Counted from the first letter of the stretch, positions 43,338 through 54,685 are shown. The stretch is DNA of 64,000 nt from Acheta domesticus (GCA_031308135.1 JAHLJT010008756.1:105613271-105677270); one strand, 5' to 3'. Notes: generated from the sequence alone by a model not told the origin. Made by a program: numbers and translations.

Positions 43338-43377
43338 TGTGTGTGTGTGTGTGTGTATGTGGTATGTGTGTGTGTGA
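43338..43377. repeat. (GT)n microsatellite, interrupted
   Basis: Two GT runs separated by ATGTGGTAT. On the opposite strand this is an ACAC/ACAT-type repeat, the kind of target used by some R1-clade LINEs. No LINE is attached here. Confidence 0.8.
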
Positions 43378-44199
43378 AGCGGCCGACCCAGTTTAAATGA
43401 CTCGGTAGTTATGGCCGTTGCCGACTGACCCGTTCAGGGTTGACGACTGAACATGTCAGGGGAGCGCCGCGAGCGAGAGGAGGTGCGAAGAGCACGAGAA
43501 AAAAACAGTCAGTGAGAGAAATAACTCGAGAGGAGAGGAACGGGTGCATGGGCTTGAGTGGTTTGTGAAGGAATTAAGGAACTGTGGAGATGTTATGAGT
43601 GCCGATGGGAAGTGGATAAAGTGATAATCGATGTGGAGATGAGCATGGCTATCAATCTTCAAAATCTAATCGGGAGAACTGGGTGAGTGCCAGAGATCAT
43701 TCGGGAGACGAATTGCACCACTTGGCGGTGCAACTGCGCTGAAACATCCGAAGAAGAATAAAATGAAGCATTTACCACTCGTATCATAAAAATCTAATTC
43801 TATATCTCTGTCTACAGTAAAGGCAGATTCTGCGCATTGTTAACAGGATATGACATAGGCCATTTTTTATATCCATTAAAAAAGACAGGTTTCAAGACAA
43901 CTGTCTTGTTACCGTGAAAAAAGTATTTCATTCATGGGCATTTAACGAAGTATCCCTTAATAATGCTCTCTAACCTATTGCTCTTTCCGGAGGTATCAAA
44001 CTCTTTATTGCAATAAAAAATTACGAACTTTACCACATATTTTTATATTATAATTTTTATACAGATGTAGAAACTTGTACAGATGTACTTATTTCGTAAG
44101 CTAAGTGTGTGTTTCTTTCATGGTCTCGGTTGATTTTTTGGCCTCGACCTACGGTGTCGGCAAAAATTTCAACTTCAACGCTGAAAAAACACCTACGTC
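43378..44199. other. No gene recognised
   Basis: The sequence is GC-moderate until about 43700, then AT-rich. The minus-strand 68-residue frame at 43456-43662 has no known motif. Confidence 0.35.
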
Positions 44200-44705
44200 C
44201 AGGGTTGCCAGATCCCTTCTGGGAAAATCCGCCAAATAACCCAGTGGGGAAGAAAGGCAACCGGTGAATAAAGCTCTGACACTGCGGCTAATAATTTCAA
44301 AATAGCTGCACGTCCACAAGAAGTTTAAAAATAAATACTCTTATGTATAAAACCTACCTACTAAGACTAGCCTTATGACTTAAATACTTGAATTGCTAGA
44401 AAAAGGGGCAAAATGTATGTTTAAAAAATGGGCTCTGACATTTTCATAACAGCTGCATGGTGTTCAAAACTCAAACATTTGTACATAGGCCATTTCTGTC
44501 AGAAGACGTAAATACTTGTACAATTTGTGGGAAAATGCAATATTGACGATTTAAGTAAGCGAAAGAAAGCGTACCGCCCACAGCCCTACCAGGACATAAA
44601 GAATTCCGCCCAATGGACGGAATCCCCCAAAATGCATTTTCTTCCCGCAAGTCGACGCTTGCTTTTCGCCCAATTGGCAGAATTCCGCCCAATATGGCAT
44701 CCCTG
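44200..44705. mobile_element. Candidate short hAT-like MITE
   Basis: The ends CAGGGTTGCCAGAT and, inverted, CAGGGATGCCATAT are similar over 14 bases. The flanks share only TACGT, so the TSD is weak. A GCCCAATTGG / CCGCCCAAT block occurs near the right end twice. It is non-coding. The assignment is tentative. Confidence 0.4.
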
Positions 44706-44725
44706 TGTACGTGGCGAAAATAAAT

Positions 44726-44800
44726 GAACTATTTCGTTCTTTGAACTAGTTCAACGAACTAGTTCACTAAAAAGAACGATCTTATAAAGAACCATTCACA
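44726..44800. repeat. GAAC/GTTC-rich repeat with palindromes
   Basis: GAACTAGTTC occurs twice (about 44743 and 44755), and several further GAAC or GTTC words follow. This may be the subterminal region of an element; no partner end was found. Confidence 0.45.
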
Positions 44801-46310
44801 TAAATGAACGATTTTGCCCTAGTTCCCCGTTTCTTCCGCGCAACCGATGGAAACAAGTTCTCACTAGCGCTCCTAGTGTCAGAACCTGGTAATGTAGCGC
44901 CAAATAGAAATGTCAATGTGATTCTTACGGAAGAAAACAAATATTTTTAAATCTACCTAACGAAATAAGACTTATTTTTACCTACTCTCGCTGTGATTCA
45001 ATTATATTGAAGGGCTCAAATTACGGAAAATTATAATGTACAATGTGTTATAATGGACATGAGAATATTGAACATTTAATGAACATATAATCAACATTAT
45101 TTTCACGAATAAAGTTGTTACAAATGCAAGATTTTTCTTGCCATAACACTTCCACTGTTACATATTACCTTTTTTTCCACTTATTTCCTTTAAAAAGGCA
45201 CTGTATCAATACATTGATACCTCTGCTTTCATACAGATTATTACACCCCTTACATAAAATATTCTGCAAGTGAATATTAATGATTTGCATTATTTTTTTA
45301 CGTCAAGTTTACTTTCACGTAAATAATTTAAAAAGTGTTTATTGAAAACATATTCAGTCTTAGAAAACTAATAGCGAATTCATTTGGGTAGAAAAGCGTG
45401 GCATTCACATACTGTTTAATCAGAATATGCGAGTTTCTTAATTCATACTTTTCATCCAAATTCTGTTAAGCATTTCTACAACCATCATATGGCACGGTAC
45501 TACACAACCAGCCACATACATAGGACTCAGAATTTTTCTGTACTTAACTTGTAGGAATATCTTCAGTGTTATCCATTTCTGCAATGTTCGTTACACAGGA
45601 TTCAATTGGGAATGGCAATGTGCAAGTAGTCTCCCAATTAAGTTATGTTATAGTTTTTAATGCATTTTATTACAAAGAGAAGTCAAATTGTATTAAACTA
45701 GCTTCATTCATGTTCAAGATTCTTTCAATTTTTACCTGGTTTTATCACGAGGAAATGTGAAGGACGAACGCGAGTTCTGCTGTATTTTATAATAAAGCCA
45801 AAATCTACAGAATTTTTCCTGCCATACGTAGAATGATGTAAAGAATAGTCTTGTAAAACATGTTTTCCAGAAATCGACCAGAAACATAATAAAATGAAAA
45901 GAAATCAAGCAGATAACAAACAACAACAGAGCACGGAGCTTAGGGTGTACCAGGTTCTGCCACCAGATGGAGCGTGCATCAGTGTTTCTCGATATATCGC
46001 GAAGTGTCCTGTATTGTCTTTATAGTATTTGTTTAAGCACATTTCAACCTAATTCAGTTTAGGTGGGTAAGACGATGTGGGTTAGCAGGCCTGACAAAAC
46101 AAGATCACTGCCTTCATGTGAGAAAATAGTAGGTATGGACAGTCCGTGAAGTCGAAACGGTGTGTGCGACGTTATTTCGTTCGTTCTGTGTGTCTTTCGT
46201 GTTAGCATAAATGCCGTTTCTTACTGAATATGCGTTAAATAGACTACTTTGTCTAAGTATTGATGCGTTAAAGAGAATCGTGAATTCGAATTGTAATGAG
46301 AAAGAATAAA
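44801..46310. other. No gene recognised
   Basis: AT-rich unique-looking sequence. The frames at 45566-45760 and 45732-45926 (64 residues each) overlap on opposite strands and show no motif. Confidence 0.35.
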
Positions 46311-46356
46311 ACGTACGTGTGTGTGTGTTTTTACGAGAGCAGGGAAAAATCTTCGA

Positions 46357-46385
46357 AAGACACTGCGGGGCTCGCACCCCGCAGC
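46357..46385 (-). other. 3' UTR hairpin of the R1-clade LINE
   Basis: CTGCGGGG…CCCCGCAG forms an 8-bp GC-rich stem just upstream of the 3' end. Such structures near the 3' end may be recognised by the element's RT; this role is inferred. Confidence 0.45.
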
Positions 46386-46529
46386 GTGTAGAATTCACAG
46401 CTGGTCGGTGCCTACCCACTGAAATCCCTTCCATGTCTGCGATCCCCTTCCCACGGAACCGCCGTCAGGCATTGCATCACGGGAAGGGTTGATCGGCTTG
46501 TAGCTCTGTCTATTTGTGTCACGGGTTTA

Positions 46530-47466
46530 CTTACAGATACTCACGGGTATTCTCGGCTACTCCTTCGTAGTTGCTCCTCCAATCGTAGCTTCTTCAAAAC
46601 TAGGGCTGCATAGGTGGCTACCCTACTCCAGTTATCTTCGGACACCAGCATCTCAGAGACGATCGTATCAGGAGTCATTACCTGGAAGAGTTGGCGAAAT
46701 TCATCCCTCTCCCTAGAAAAAACGTGGGCAGTGAAAAATCACGTGCTCCACATCTTCCACCAGTGGTTCACAGGTTGGGCATGAGGAGTCGTCGTCCAAC
46801 CGGAAGCGAAGTTGGTACGCACGTGCCCAGTTAACAACTGGGTCAAGTAATGGTCCACTTCTCCGTGTTTCCTTTGAATCCACTTTGCAACGTCCGGAAT
46901 GAGGCGAAATGTCCATCTACCAGTGGATGATATAACCCATCTCCTTTGCCACTGGGCAATGTCACCTCCCTCTCCTCCTTCATGATGACGCTTTTATTAC
47001 TAGCTCCTTCACGTTTACGCCTGTAGAGCCTGGCCCTTTCTTGAGCCAAGAGGTCTATAGGGGCATGTCGGCTATCACACACACAGCATCGTGCGAGACC
47101 GTTCGGAGTGCCCGGGCCACCCTCAGGGCGGACCTTCTGTACACGGACTTCACCCCGCAGGCGTACGATTGGATCCCTAAGGCATCCGCCCAAATGGGAG
47201 CTGCGTAGAACAGCATCGAGTTTACGGTCCAGGACAATAGTCTCCGGCTAATTTGGCTTGGACCGCCAACATTAGGCATGATTCGTGCCAAGGCGAAGGC
47301 TATGCGAGACCCAGTACCGAGCCTTGCGGAACACCACCCGAGATACCATACGTCTTAACTCTAGTCTCTGTGTCGTACACCAAAATCCTCTCCTCGAAAT
47401 AGCTTCTATGTTCCTTAAGTACATCGGAACTCCCAGTTCTTTAACGCAGCAAGTATGGAACTCCAC
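46530..47466 (-). pseudogene. R1 ORF2: RT edge, post-RT region and C-terminal zinc finger
   Basis: The minus frames contain KELGVPMYLRNIEAI and GGVPQGSVLG (at about 47310). These jump directly to LARIMPNVGGPSQISRRLL and ALRVARALRTVSHDAV. The normal 100-plus residues with the YADD box are missing, so an internal deletion removed the catalytic centre. The C-terminal finger CPTCEPLVEDVEHVIFHC is intact. A frameshift in a T run at 46718 leads into the last 60 residues. Confidence 0.75.
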
Positions 47467-47697
47467 CTAGCCGTATTAAAAGCGTTCTTGACGTCAAGAG
47501 TAACTATAGCGTAGTACTTCTTCGCCGCTCTTCTCCAACGTTTGCCCTCGATAGCCTTGCGTGCGATGTCGATGACTACCCCAATTGCGTCCACTGTAGA
47601 TCTTGCCTTCCTAAAGCCGTACTGATCGTCGGATAGTCCTTGTGGTCCCTCCGTGTATGCTTCGATCCGCTTGCAGATGATCCGCTCTAAAATCTTC

Positions 47698-48391
47698 CTA
47701 TATAAATATAGGCCTATATGCCATCGGGTCGTTAGGTGACTTATCGCCTTTCGGAAGGAGGACCAGCTGTTGTTTCTTCCACCGTCTGGGGAAATTTCCC
47801 TCTCTCACGCACGCATTATAAACCTCTAAAAACAGATCTGGCCGAGTCCTAATAGCGGTCTTAATAGCAACATTCGGGACCCCATCCAACCCAGGGGTTT
47901 TGCAATCTTGAACCTTGCCACAAGCCCACGTCAGTTCTTCTAAAGAAACTGCCGGAACCTCGTGTAAATCTTCAAGCGGGTTCATAGGCTGGCAACGTAT
48001 CCATCTGGTGAGGAAACAAAGTGGTAACTATCTTCTCCAAGAAGGGCCGGACAAGTCGGGGGGTAGCCTGGACAGAACCTTGAGTCTGGCCGTTACTACC
48101 TTATACGGCCGTCCCCAAGGGTCAGCATTCATCTCTTCGCTTAACTCTCTCCAGCAACGGGACATTGCTGATCTTGATGGCTTTTGCGAAAGCTCTTCTG
48201 GCGGCCATGTGTTTTTCTTTGAGGGTCTCATAATTTGGGCGACACCTCCCGCGTTGCGCCAGCCTGCGCATGCGGTGGCATTCTCTGCGAAGTTTCGCGA
48301 TCTCGTCAGTCCACCAATACACTGGAGGACGGCGTTCTTTCCTGGAGCTTTTCGTCATTGACGCATCACAGGCGTCAAAGACCCGATTCAT
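47698..48391 (-). pseudogene. R1 ORF2: region between endonuclease and RT, RT fingers
   Basis: Overlapping frames include PVYWWTDEIAKLRRECHRMR and LEELTWACGKVQDCKTPGLD. Then come GNFPRRWKKQQLVLLPKGD and SPNDPMAYRPI, the conserved linker and first RT blocks of R1 elements. Frameshifts lie at about 48130 and 48000. Confidence 0.75.
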
Positions 48392-48536
48392 TAGGTTCCC
48401 ACCATATCCTCCGAGTTTCCGACCATCGTAACGTTGCCCTCCATCATGACAGCGAAAGAATCTCGATCGAACATCCTATAGTTCCACGTTGCTCTCCTTA
48501 CCTTTAGCAGCCCTCACGCTATACTTCTCACTGACC

Positions 48537-49137
48537 TCAGTATACAATAGCTTGGTGGTCGCTGGGTGTATAGTGATCACTAGCCTCCCACGCCGTAATC
48601 CTTCTAGCAAAGCTACCACACACGATTGTCAAGTCGACTATGGAGCTGCGACCATTCATAGCAAAGGTCGGGGTGTTACCCGTGTTGCAGACATAGACGT
48701 CCAAACTGACTAGGCTGTCCAGGAGTGCTGTCCCTCGTTGGTTCGTTACCCTACTGCCCCCACTCCGTGGCCCATGCATTGAAGTCTCCAGCAATAATAA
48801 GAGGTCTTCGACCTCTCGCATCATCCAATAGCCTATCGATTTATGCATTGAACTCCTCGAGGGACTCACTGGCTGCAGAATAAACACTGTAAAAATATTA
48901 TGCCGCACCCCTAGATCCATCCTCCGGGACTTGCTTAACCTATTGGACTGGTTTATTACCGCAAATCCACACCGCAGCTCGGTCAGTCGCGTCCGAAACC
49001 CATTGAGGACTGTTTATATTCCTATACTGCTCGCACACGATCGCCACGTCCATTTTCATCTCGTGCACTGTCTGGCTGAGAAGATCTTGTGCCGCCTCAC
49101 AATGATTTAGATTAAGCTGGATAACTCTTATTATCAT
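48537..49137 (-). pseudogene. R1 ORF2: apurinic-like endonuclease domain
   Basis: The segment 48940-49137 starts MIIRVIQLNLNHCEAAQDLL and has VAIVCEQYRN. The segment 48537-48920 has RGTALLDSLVSLDVYVCNTG, then SSIVDLTIVCGS, and ends near SDHQAIVY. These are endonuclease blocks in order. The NW(G) motif region (LETSMHGPRSG) is damaged. Confidence 0.75.
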
Positions 49138-49426
49138 TCTTTCTGCTCCGTTCCACCTTCTTTATGGCATCTTGGTAATAGGGGCACTTGTAGCTATCAG
49201 TTGCATGCGGTTCTCCGTCTTTTCCCTGGCAGAGATAACAGTTAAGGGTTTTAGTGCAGGTCCTAGCAATATGCCCTCCCTCTCCGCAACGATGACAGTT
49301 TTTGGACCTACCAGGCCCTTTGCAGTTACGCGACAGGTGCCCAAAAGCCCAGCACCTGTAACGCCTTGTAGTAACTATCTTCTCTCGAATGCGACACCTA
49401 ACCCAACCAATCTTAATTATTTTCAA
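49112..49426 (-). pseudogene. R1 ORF1 C-terminus with three zinc knuckles
   Basis: Three CCHC-type knuckles follow each other: CWAFGHLSRNC (first Cys of the first one lies in RYRC), CHRCGEGGHIARTC and CYLCQGKDGEPHATDSYKC. This is the standard arrangement in R1-clade ORF1. The frame overlaps the ORF2 start by 26 bases, as is common in these elements. Confidence 0.8.
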
Positions 49427-49473
49427 TTGAAACCGCTTTCCTGGCTAGATCTGCTGGTGGTGCAATCCAGCAA

Positions 49474-49796
49474 TCACCGCTGTTTGGAAACTATTATTGC
49501 GTGACATTTTGAAAACGCGGTACGAAGGGATTTAACTACAACTTTCCTGTTCTTTGCCGCCTCCAGATGACTTTCCAAGGCATCAACAATTTCTTTTTCT
49601 GTCGTAACTTCGTCCATGTCTTTTATCTCCAGGAGCACCTCAGTTGACAGTGTCTTTACCTCCGCTATTCCATTAAGTTGCTCTGCCACCGCAGTCCTGG
49701 AACTGCGCTGCCTTCGAGCCACTCGCAGGTTCCATCTCAAAAAGCAAGGCTCCCGTGCCTCTCTTTCTTATTTTAACCACGTTGCATCCCAGTTCC
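49474..49796 (-). pseudogene. R1 ORF1 central region, downstream of the insertion
   Basis: Reads KELGCNVVKIRKRGTGALLF and EVLLEIKDMDEVTTEKEIVD, conserved in R1-type gag-like proteins. The piggyBac insertion at TTAA (49797-49800) cuts the frame; its upstream half is at 53690-53753. Confidence 0.75.
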
Positions 49797-50095
49797 TTAA
49801 CCTTTTCGCTGCTACGGACCCCGCCCAGGGGTTTCGCCGCCCCGTGCTGACGCAGCGCGGCGGCCGCGACCGCTGTGTCTTTTCCTGGTTCCGAAGGGCG
49901 CGCACTGGCAGGGTGTAGGTGGCCCCACAAGACAAACTCGCATATATATCCTATCCTTTTTTTTTGATATGGACCTTGGGCCGATACTGGCGTTGATAGA
50001 AGTATATATTATTGTGTTTTGTTTTTAATTTTTAAAATTGTTTTTATTTTAACCCTAGGATGCATGGGTCTATGAAACTACACGAATGCATATGC

Positions 50096-50112
50096 AGGGC
50101 CTCCGAGGCCCT
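50096..50112. repeat. Subterminal palindrome, left end of inner piggyBac
   Basis: AGGGCCTCCGAGGCCCT, preceded by ATGCATATGC. The counterparts are at 52421-52437 and 52232-52248. Likely transposase-binding repeats (inference). Confidence 0.7.
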
Positions 50113-50208
50113 GCGACATTTTCACTCAAAAAATGCAAATTTTTTTAATATTCGTTTCTTTAGAGCATACATTTAAATAAAATTAAACCCATACCATTCA
50201 ACAAATGC

Positions 50209-52065
50209 TTATTTATTGCAATATTTGTTAATATAACACATAATATTACACTTATTCATTGTGAATTTTTGTAGAATATCTTTACAAGCATGAGGAACAA
50301 ACAATATGGCTATGTTCTTTGCACACAGATCTGTTACATTTTTCACATACCATTGTGCTTTTCCTGTGTCTTTCATATGGGCAGAAAGAACATCTTCTTC
50401 TTTGTTGCACACATCTAAATGTTTCTGGGGTGGGTTCTGGACGCACTATACCGCACAATGAAAGAGCATGTTGCAATGATTTGGGTAAATTTGGTTGATT
50501 CGCTCTCCTCTCCATGAGGTTTCTAACTAACTCAAACGACAAGTCTTTCAAGAATAATCTTCTTGTATCATTTCTTCTTGGATAAAACTCTAAATTTTGA
50601 GCTGAAAATATAATTTGACTGTTTAGTGCAGCAACGTCCATAAACGTTCATCCACAAGACGAAAGGCCACCGGCCGAGTTTGTCTCTTGCACGTGTAATT
50701 TTTCACTTTCTGATCCATTTGATCAACACCACCTTTTGTTTCGTTGTAAAAGCATATAATTTCTGGTTTATTCTTCATATTGTTGCTATCAATGGCCTTG
50801 TCGTGATGCATTGTGCTTATCAGAATTACCGCTCTTTTCTTTTTAGGCACATAGCTCACCAATTGTTACTTTTCCCTTGAATCCAAAAAGGGAAGACTTT
50901 ATCTCTCTCAGTGCAGATGGCAACATTTCTTTGGTATGTCAGGCTTGTTATGTCTCAGAGTCCCGACAACTGTGATTCCTTTTTGAAGCATTTCTTCAGC
51001 AAGTGGAACACTACAAAAGAAGTTATCAAATGTGATGTTCCGTGATGAACCTTCAACAATCTTTGCCAAATCATTTACAACTCCTCTTGCCAAGTTCTTT
51101 TGTACTGGCTCGTTTGGCTTTCTTCCAGTGTAAATGGTTCCGTTTATTGCGTAAGAATTTTTGAATCACAAAGCCAAAAAATGTTGATGCCATATTTAGC
51201 GGGTTTTTTGGGCATGTATTGTACGAAACTGCATCTACCTCGGAATGAGAGCAACTGCTCGTCAATAGTAAGATATGCATTAGGAGTCATAACATTTTGA
51301 CAGTTCCCAATGAACATTTCCCAAACATATCTAAAGGCAGCAAGTTTATCTGTTTGGGCACGTGACGCTCTGGTGCGCCGATCATCGAATCTAATAACTC
51401 TTCTATATCTTCAAATCTATTTACAGACATAGTAGCTCTGTACAGAGGGTTTTGCTTTTGATCTAAAAACAGTTCCCTAACTGGTACATCCCAGCTTTTC
51501 TCCACACCAGCAAGAAGTAATAATCCAAAAAATGCATTGATTTCATCAACGGTAATTTGTCTCCAAGTTTTACCCTTTTCTGTTGCAATTCGCCTTCCCT
51601 CTAAATTCGAACATAGCAATATTCATCAATAATATTTTGAGTAACAAAATAGTCCCATGCCTGTTTAGGTGTTGAAGTAGTTATTCCTCTTTTAGGCCAG
51701 AAGTCCATGTAATAATATTATGTGCAAGTGTACGAGAAGAAACTGGAGAATCATGTTGCCAAACAGTACCATTTCTACTTATAAATGTTCCAGCAGTAGG
51801 GGGGGCTAGTAACACTCACCGAAATATCAGCGTCGCTTTCTGAACAAGAACTTGTGCTGTGATCATCACTTTCAATATCTGTCACTAAAGGATGATATTC
51901 TGGATCTAAATCTGAATCATCACTGTTTACATCATCAAGAACTTCCTCCTCAATCAACCATTCTTCCACCGTAGGTTCAAAATCACCAGCTGAAGCAGAG
52001 ACCGTAACGTCTATCACGTGAAAAAGCCCATACTTCAAATTGAAAGCACACGGCGCAATTCCCAC
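50209..52065 (-). pseudogene. piggyBac transposase (inner element), frameshifted
   Basis: Segments in order on the minus strand: an acidic N-terminus (51775-52065), WRQITVDEINAFFGLLLLAG (51287-51619) and IDEQLLSFRGRC with WLCDS (about 51150-51275, first catalytic Asp). Next are NITFDNFFCSVPLAEEML (second Asp, 50908-51093) and NETKGGVDQMDQ (last Asp pair, 50623-50862). The C-terminal Cys-rich domain (50282-50641) has CSFCPYERH and CEKCNRSVCKEHSHIVC. All catalytic residues are present, but four or more frameshifts or stops break the gene. It acts, when intact, by cutting and joining at TTAA in the nucleus. Confidence 0.85.
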
Positions 52066-52231
52066 TGCCTTGCAAACTGTTTCGCAGCTGAAATCTTACT
52101 AACAATACGCAAGATTCTCCAAGATTGCTTGTCAACAATGGAAAACACGATAACTTTGTTTCTCAGAATGAACCACGCATTGTAGAAGCCTGCTTATCGC
52201 CCCACGCTTCGAAATCTGACTTTTTCACGAT

Positions 52232-52248
52232 AGGGCCTCAAAGGCCCT
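52232..52248. repeat. Second subterminal motif copy, right end of inner piggyBac
   Basis: AGGGCCTCAAAGGCCCT followed by GCATATGCAT. It has two changes in the palindrome centre compared with the other copies. Confidence 0.65.
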
Positions 52249-52420
52249 GCATATGCATTGACGTAGTAGAATTGTATTTTAGTAACTATCTATAAAACTT
52301 CTAAGAATTCTTCCTTTGCGAGAAGATCAAATGAAAGTAGAATAATCAATTGAAGATTACACATCCGGCCAGTTCTCATATTTCCAGCATTGCAGAGTAA
52401 CAAGAGAAATAAAAACCGAT

Positions 52421-52437
52421 AGGGCCTCGGAGGCCCT
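52421..52437. repeat. Subterminal palindrome, right end of inner piggyBac
   Basis: AGGGCCTCGGAGGCCCT followed by GCATATGCATCC, 18 bases from the element end. Confidence 0.7.
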
Positions 52438-52660
52438 GCATATGCATCCTAAGGGTTAAAATTAGTGTATGCTTTTTGAACAATATGTACAATTGTTTCG
52501 TGAAATACATTTTAAAACAGTGTAACAACACGAGGACCTCATAAACCTTTTATGAACGTTTTAATATTATGAGAATTTAGAAATTCATTTGTGGTGTTAC
52601 ACTTCCAAACATGGCGTAATACTCAAATCCACATTACATTCTTCGCAGAAGTATCGTAAC

Positions 52661-52894
52661 TCATGGCGAATAATAAAATCGAGAAGTCATTTTCTTTTCA
52701 CAATCACACAGCACTAAGAGTTTGATTCCAACATGATTCGTTTTTGAAAGATTATTCTGTTTGAAAAACAGCCGTCCCTTGAACAAATTAGGCTTTCTAC
52801 GCACTTCTCGAAAGGGGAAAATGAGTTTGCTAAGCTTCGGAAAATGGCCAAATGGCAATGACATCTCTATTTTGAAAACGAAGCATTGCCGCAA
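52661..52894 (-). pseudogene. piggyBac transposase remnant (outer element)
   Basis: The 77-residue frame reads GRLFFKQNNLSKTNHVGIKL then LVLCDCEKK. It corresponds to the 'R..F.QY.P.K…GIK..VLCD' block that holds the first catalytic Asp of piggyBac transposases. The sequence differs clearly from the inner element's version, so the two elements belong to different piggyBac families. The remainder of the gene is not recognisable. Confidence 0.7.
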
Positions 52895-53689
52895 TGTCCT
52901 ACATTGTTACTGAATGAAGTATTCTCAGTGTAAGCAAAAATCTAACCCTAGACATTTTCGCCCGGAAAATAGGCGTTGAATATTCGTTTAGTGAGGGATT
53001 CTTTTAAATCTCGGCAGGAGTAAACATACTAAAAGAAAACATGCATTTCATCAGAAGATGTATCATTTTGCAAGTTTGCGAGTGATATTTCTCAGTGATT
53101 TTCAGCGCATTTTGATAGAATTTCATACTTTCGTTAATAATGAATGGTATTCATCAAGAAATCCAAAATTGAACTTCTTTCATTGAGCCTGATTTCTTCA
53201 CAAAAGAAGCCGACATTCTTATATGTTCTGCATATAAACCAAAAACTTTTAGCAAGAAATATTATCACAAAGTAAGGCTGATACAAAGTACCCGAAAACC
53301 CTGGAGAAAAGTTTTATTAGGGTCATTAGGGAAGGGCCACCTTCAAGCTGCTCGCCAACCCCTCACGGGTGACGAGGACCGCCGCATGGCAGTCGAATCA
53401 GGTTACAAACATTTCAACTCGCAGCAAAGAAATATCCACAGCAGCAGTCCCTAGAAGGGTTCAAACTAAGTTCAGACCTTTACGAAACGAACGTATATTG
53501 CCTCATGTCCTTCAGGCCCTCAGCCATTCAGAAGAAAGCGGAAGACAGCCGCGCGAAGAGTACAAGACGCCTATAGGCGTCATTAGCACAGCAGAAGCGA
53601 CTCCGGGCGGACGCCTAAGGCGGGCGGTAGCACACGGGGCACGAAAAAATCCGGACGCCTATAGGCGTCGTTAGCAGCGAAAGGGTTAA

Positions 53690-54475
53690 GCTCCGGGGCT
53701 TGTTTCATGCGTCGCAAAATGTCCGCGTACGTCGCGCTCTCGTTGGCTCACTACTATGGCATCCTGATGCTTGGGAATGGAGTGCGATGGTTTCTTCCTC
53801 CTTCGCTCGACTGTCTTCCATTGGCTCCGGGTGCGTCACTAGACTCCGGTGGGGTCTTCTGTGAGGTAATGCGACTCACCCTTGGTATCCCGACCATTCC
53901 TGTCTTCTTTCCTTTCCCCTTGAGCTTTTTGGGATTATTCTTCTTGGCGGACACCTCATTGACGGTTTCTTCGGGCTCCTTAGCTGTGACGGGCGGTTCT
54001 CTTTCGAGAACAGCAACAATTTCATTGAAACGTACGAATTTCATGCGCCAACCTTTTGATCTCGCCGTGCACAATGTGCCAGGTTTAACAAACTCTAAGA
54101 GCTCTATATCTTCTTTTCAAAGATACCGACTACCTTCTGTTTCTCTTTACTTGAGGCAGTGGCCCCTGCATTCAAGTCCTCCGCGTAGCAGCCTCCCGCC
54201 ATCGTTCCGGCGGATTCAAATCTCCCGCCGTCCTGGGTATAATGTCATCTCGGCCGCTAGTCGGGCACTACCAGTGCGACCGGGTACTCATCCGTTTTTT
54301 TTGTCGCTAGGGAGCGCTGTATGTGGCCCCCTCTTGGGTAGGTGACGCTACTCTCACTACCACCGGGTTCCCACATTCTCCGCCAGGGGGCGTCCGCTGT
54401 CGCTGCCCGCGTGGCGATTGCTCCAAGTCTCCGAAACTCCATGTCACGCCCGCCGCTACCTGCCATTCCCCTCAC
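53690..54475 (-). pseudogene. R1 ORF1 N-terminal region
   Basis: The minus-strand pieces are 54257-54475 (Gly/Arg-rich), 53754-54074 (basic, KKNNPKKLKGKGKKTG) and 53690-53753, which ends ATYADILRRMKQAPE. YADILRKMK-like sequence is conserved in R1-clade ORF1. The frame then continues on the far side of the piggyBac at 49796. The 212-residue + strand frame (53707-54345) is its antisense shadow. Confidence 0.65.
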
Positions 54476-54685
54476 AGACCCTAATAGCCACGTTTACCGA
54501 TCTGGCACTTGCCACTCTAAAATCCTGCCACTCTGGTACTAGCCACTCTGAACTCGCCAGCTATTTAAACCATTAAATTCACATACTTGCCGTTCCGACA
54601 GCGGTGGTTAGCCATCAGAATCCCCACAAAACGCGGAACGGACACGGAGCGCGTGTTAACAGCGCCACCCAGGCCTCAGGTCTCC

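Larger units (their letters stand above)
50053..52455 (-). mobile_element. piggyBac element (inner)
   Basis: Ends CCCTAGGATGCAT and, inverted, CCCTTAGGATGCAT, flanked by TTAA at 50049-50052 and 52456-52459. At 2403 bp it is the normal length for a piggyBac. The subterminal palindromic motif AGGGCCTC-N-GAGGCCCT lies near both ends, next to ATGCATATGC. The minus-strand transposase has all key motifs but several frameshifts. It is inserted in the decayed outer piggyBac. Confidence 0.92.
49801..53685 (-). mobile_element. Decayed piggyBac element (outer)
   Basis: Left end CCTTTTCGCTGCTACGGAC; right end, inverted, CCCTTTCGCTGCTAACGAC. Both abut TTAA (49797-49800 and 53686-53689), the piggyBac target. 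Near the right end are two perfect palindromes GACGCCTATAGGCGTC (53566-53581, 53654-53669). A transposase remnant is at 52661-52894. About 1.48 kb remains after removing the nested element. The host LINE frame is continuous when the element and one TTAA are removed. Confidence 0.85.
46336..54685 (-). mobile_element. R1-clade LINE bounded by (AC)n, with nested piggyBac elements
   Basis: The minus strand runs from a 5' end in (AC)n (54686-54708), through ORF1 (54475-49112, interrupted 49801-53685) and ORF2 (49137-46530), to a 3' UTR that ends in (AC)n at 46318-46335. The protein content (three-knuckle gag, R1-type endonuclease, LARIMPNVGGP-like block, C-terminal CCHC) is R1-clade. Insertion in AC-type microsatellites recalls the Waldo lineage. 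It is about 4.5 kb net of insertions. A deletion has removed the RT active site, and frameshifts are numerous. Confidence 0.75.

Noticed and set aside
50053..52455. A domesticated (host-recruited) piggyBac gene
   Set aside because: Intact termini and TTAA flanks show a mobile element, and the gene is broken by several frameshifts.
53707..54345. 212-residue + strand open frame
   Set aside because: It is antisense to the R1 ORF1 N-terminal region, whose minus-strand reading has family motifs.
46336..54685. R1 insertion in 28S rDNA
   Set aside because: No rRNA gene sequence flanks the element; the flanks are AC microsatellites.
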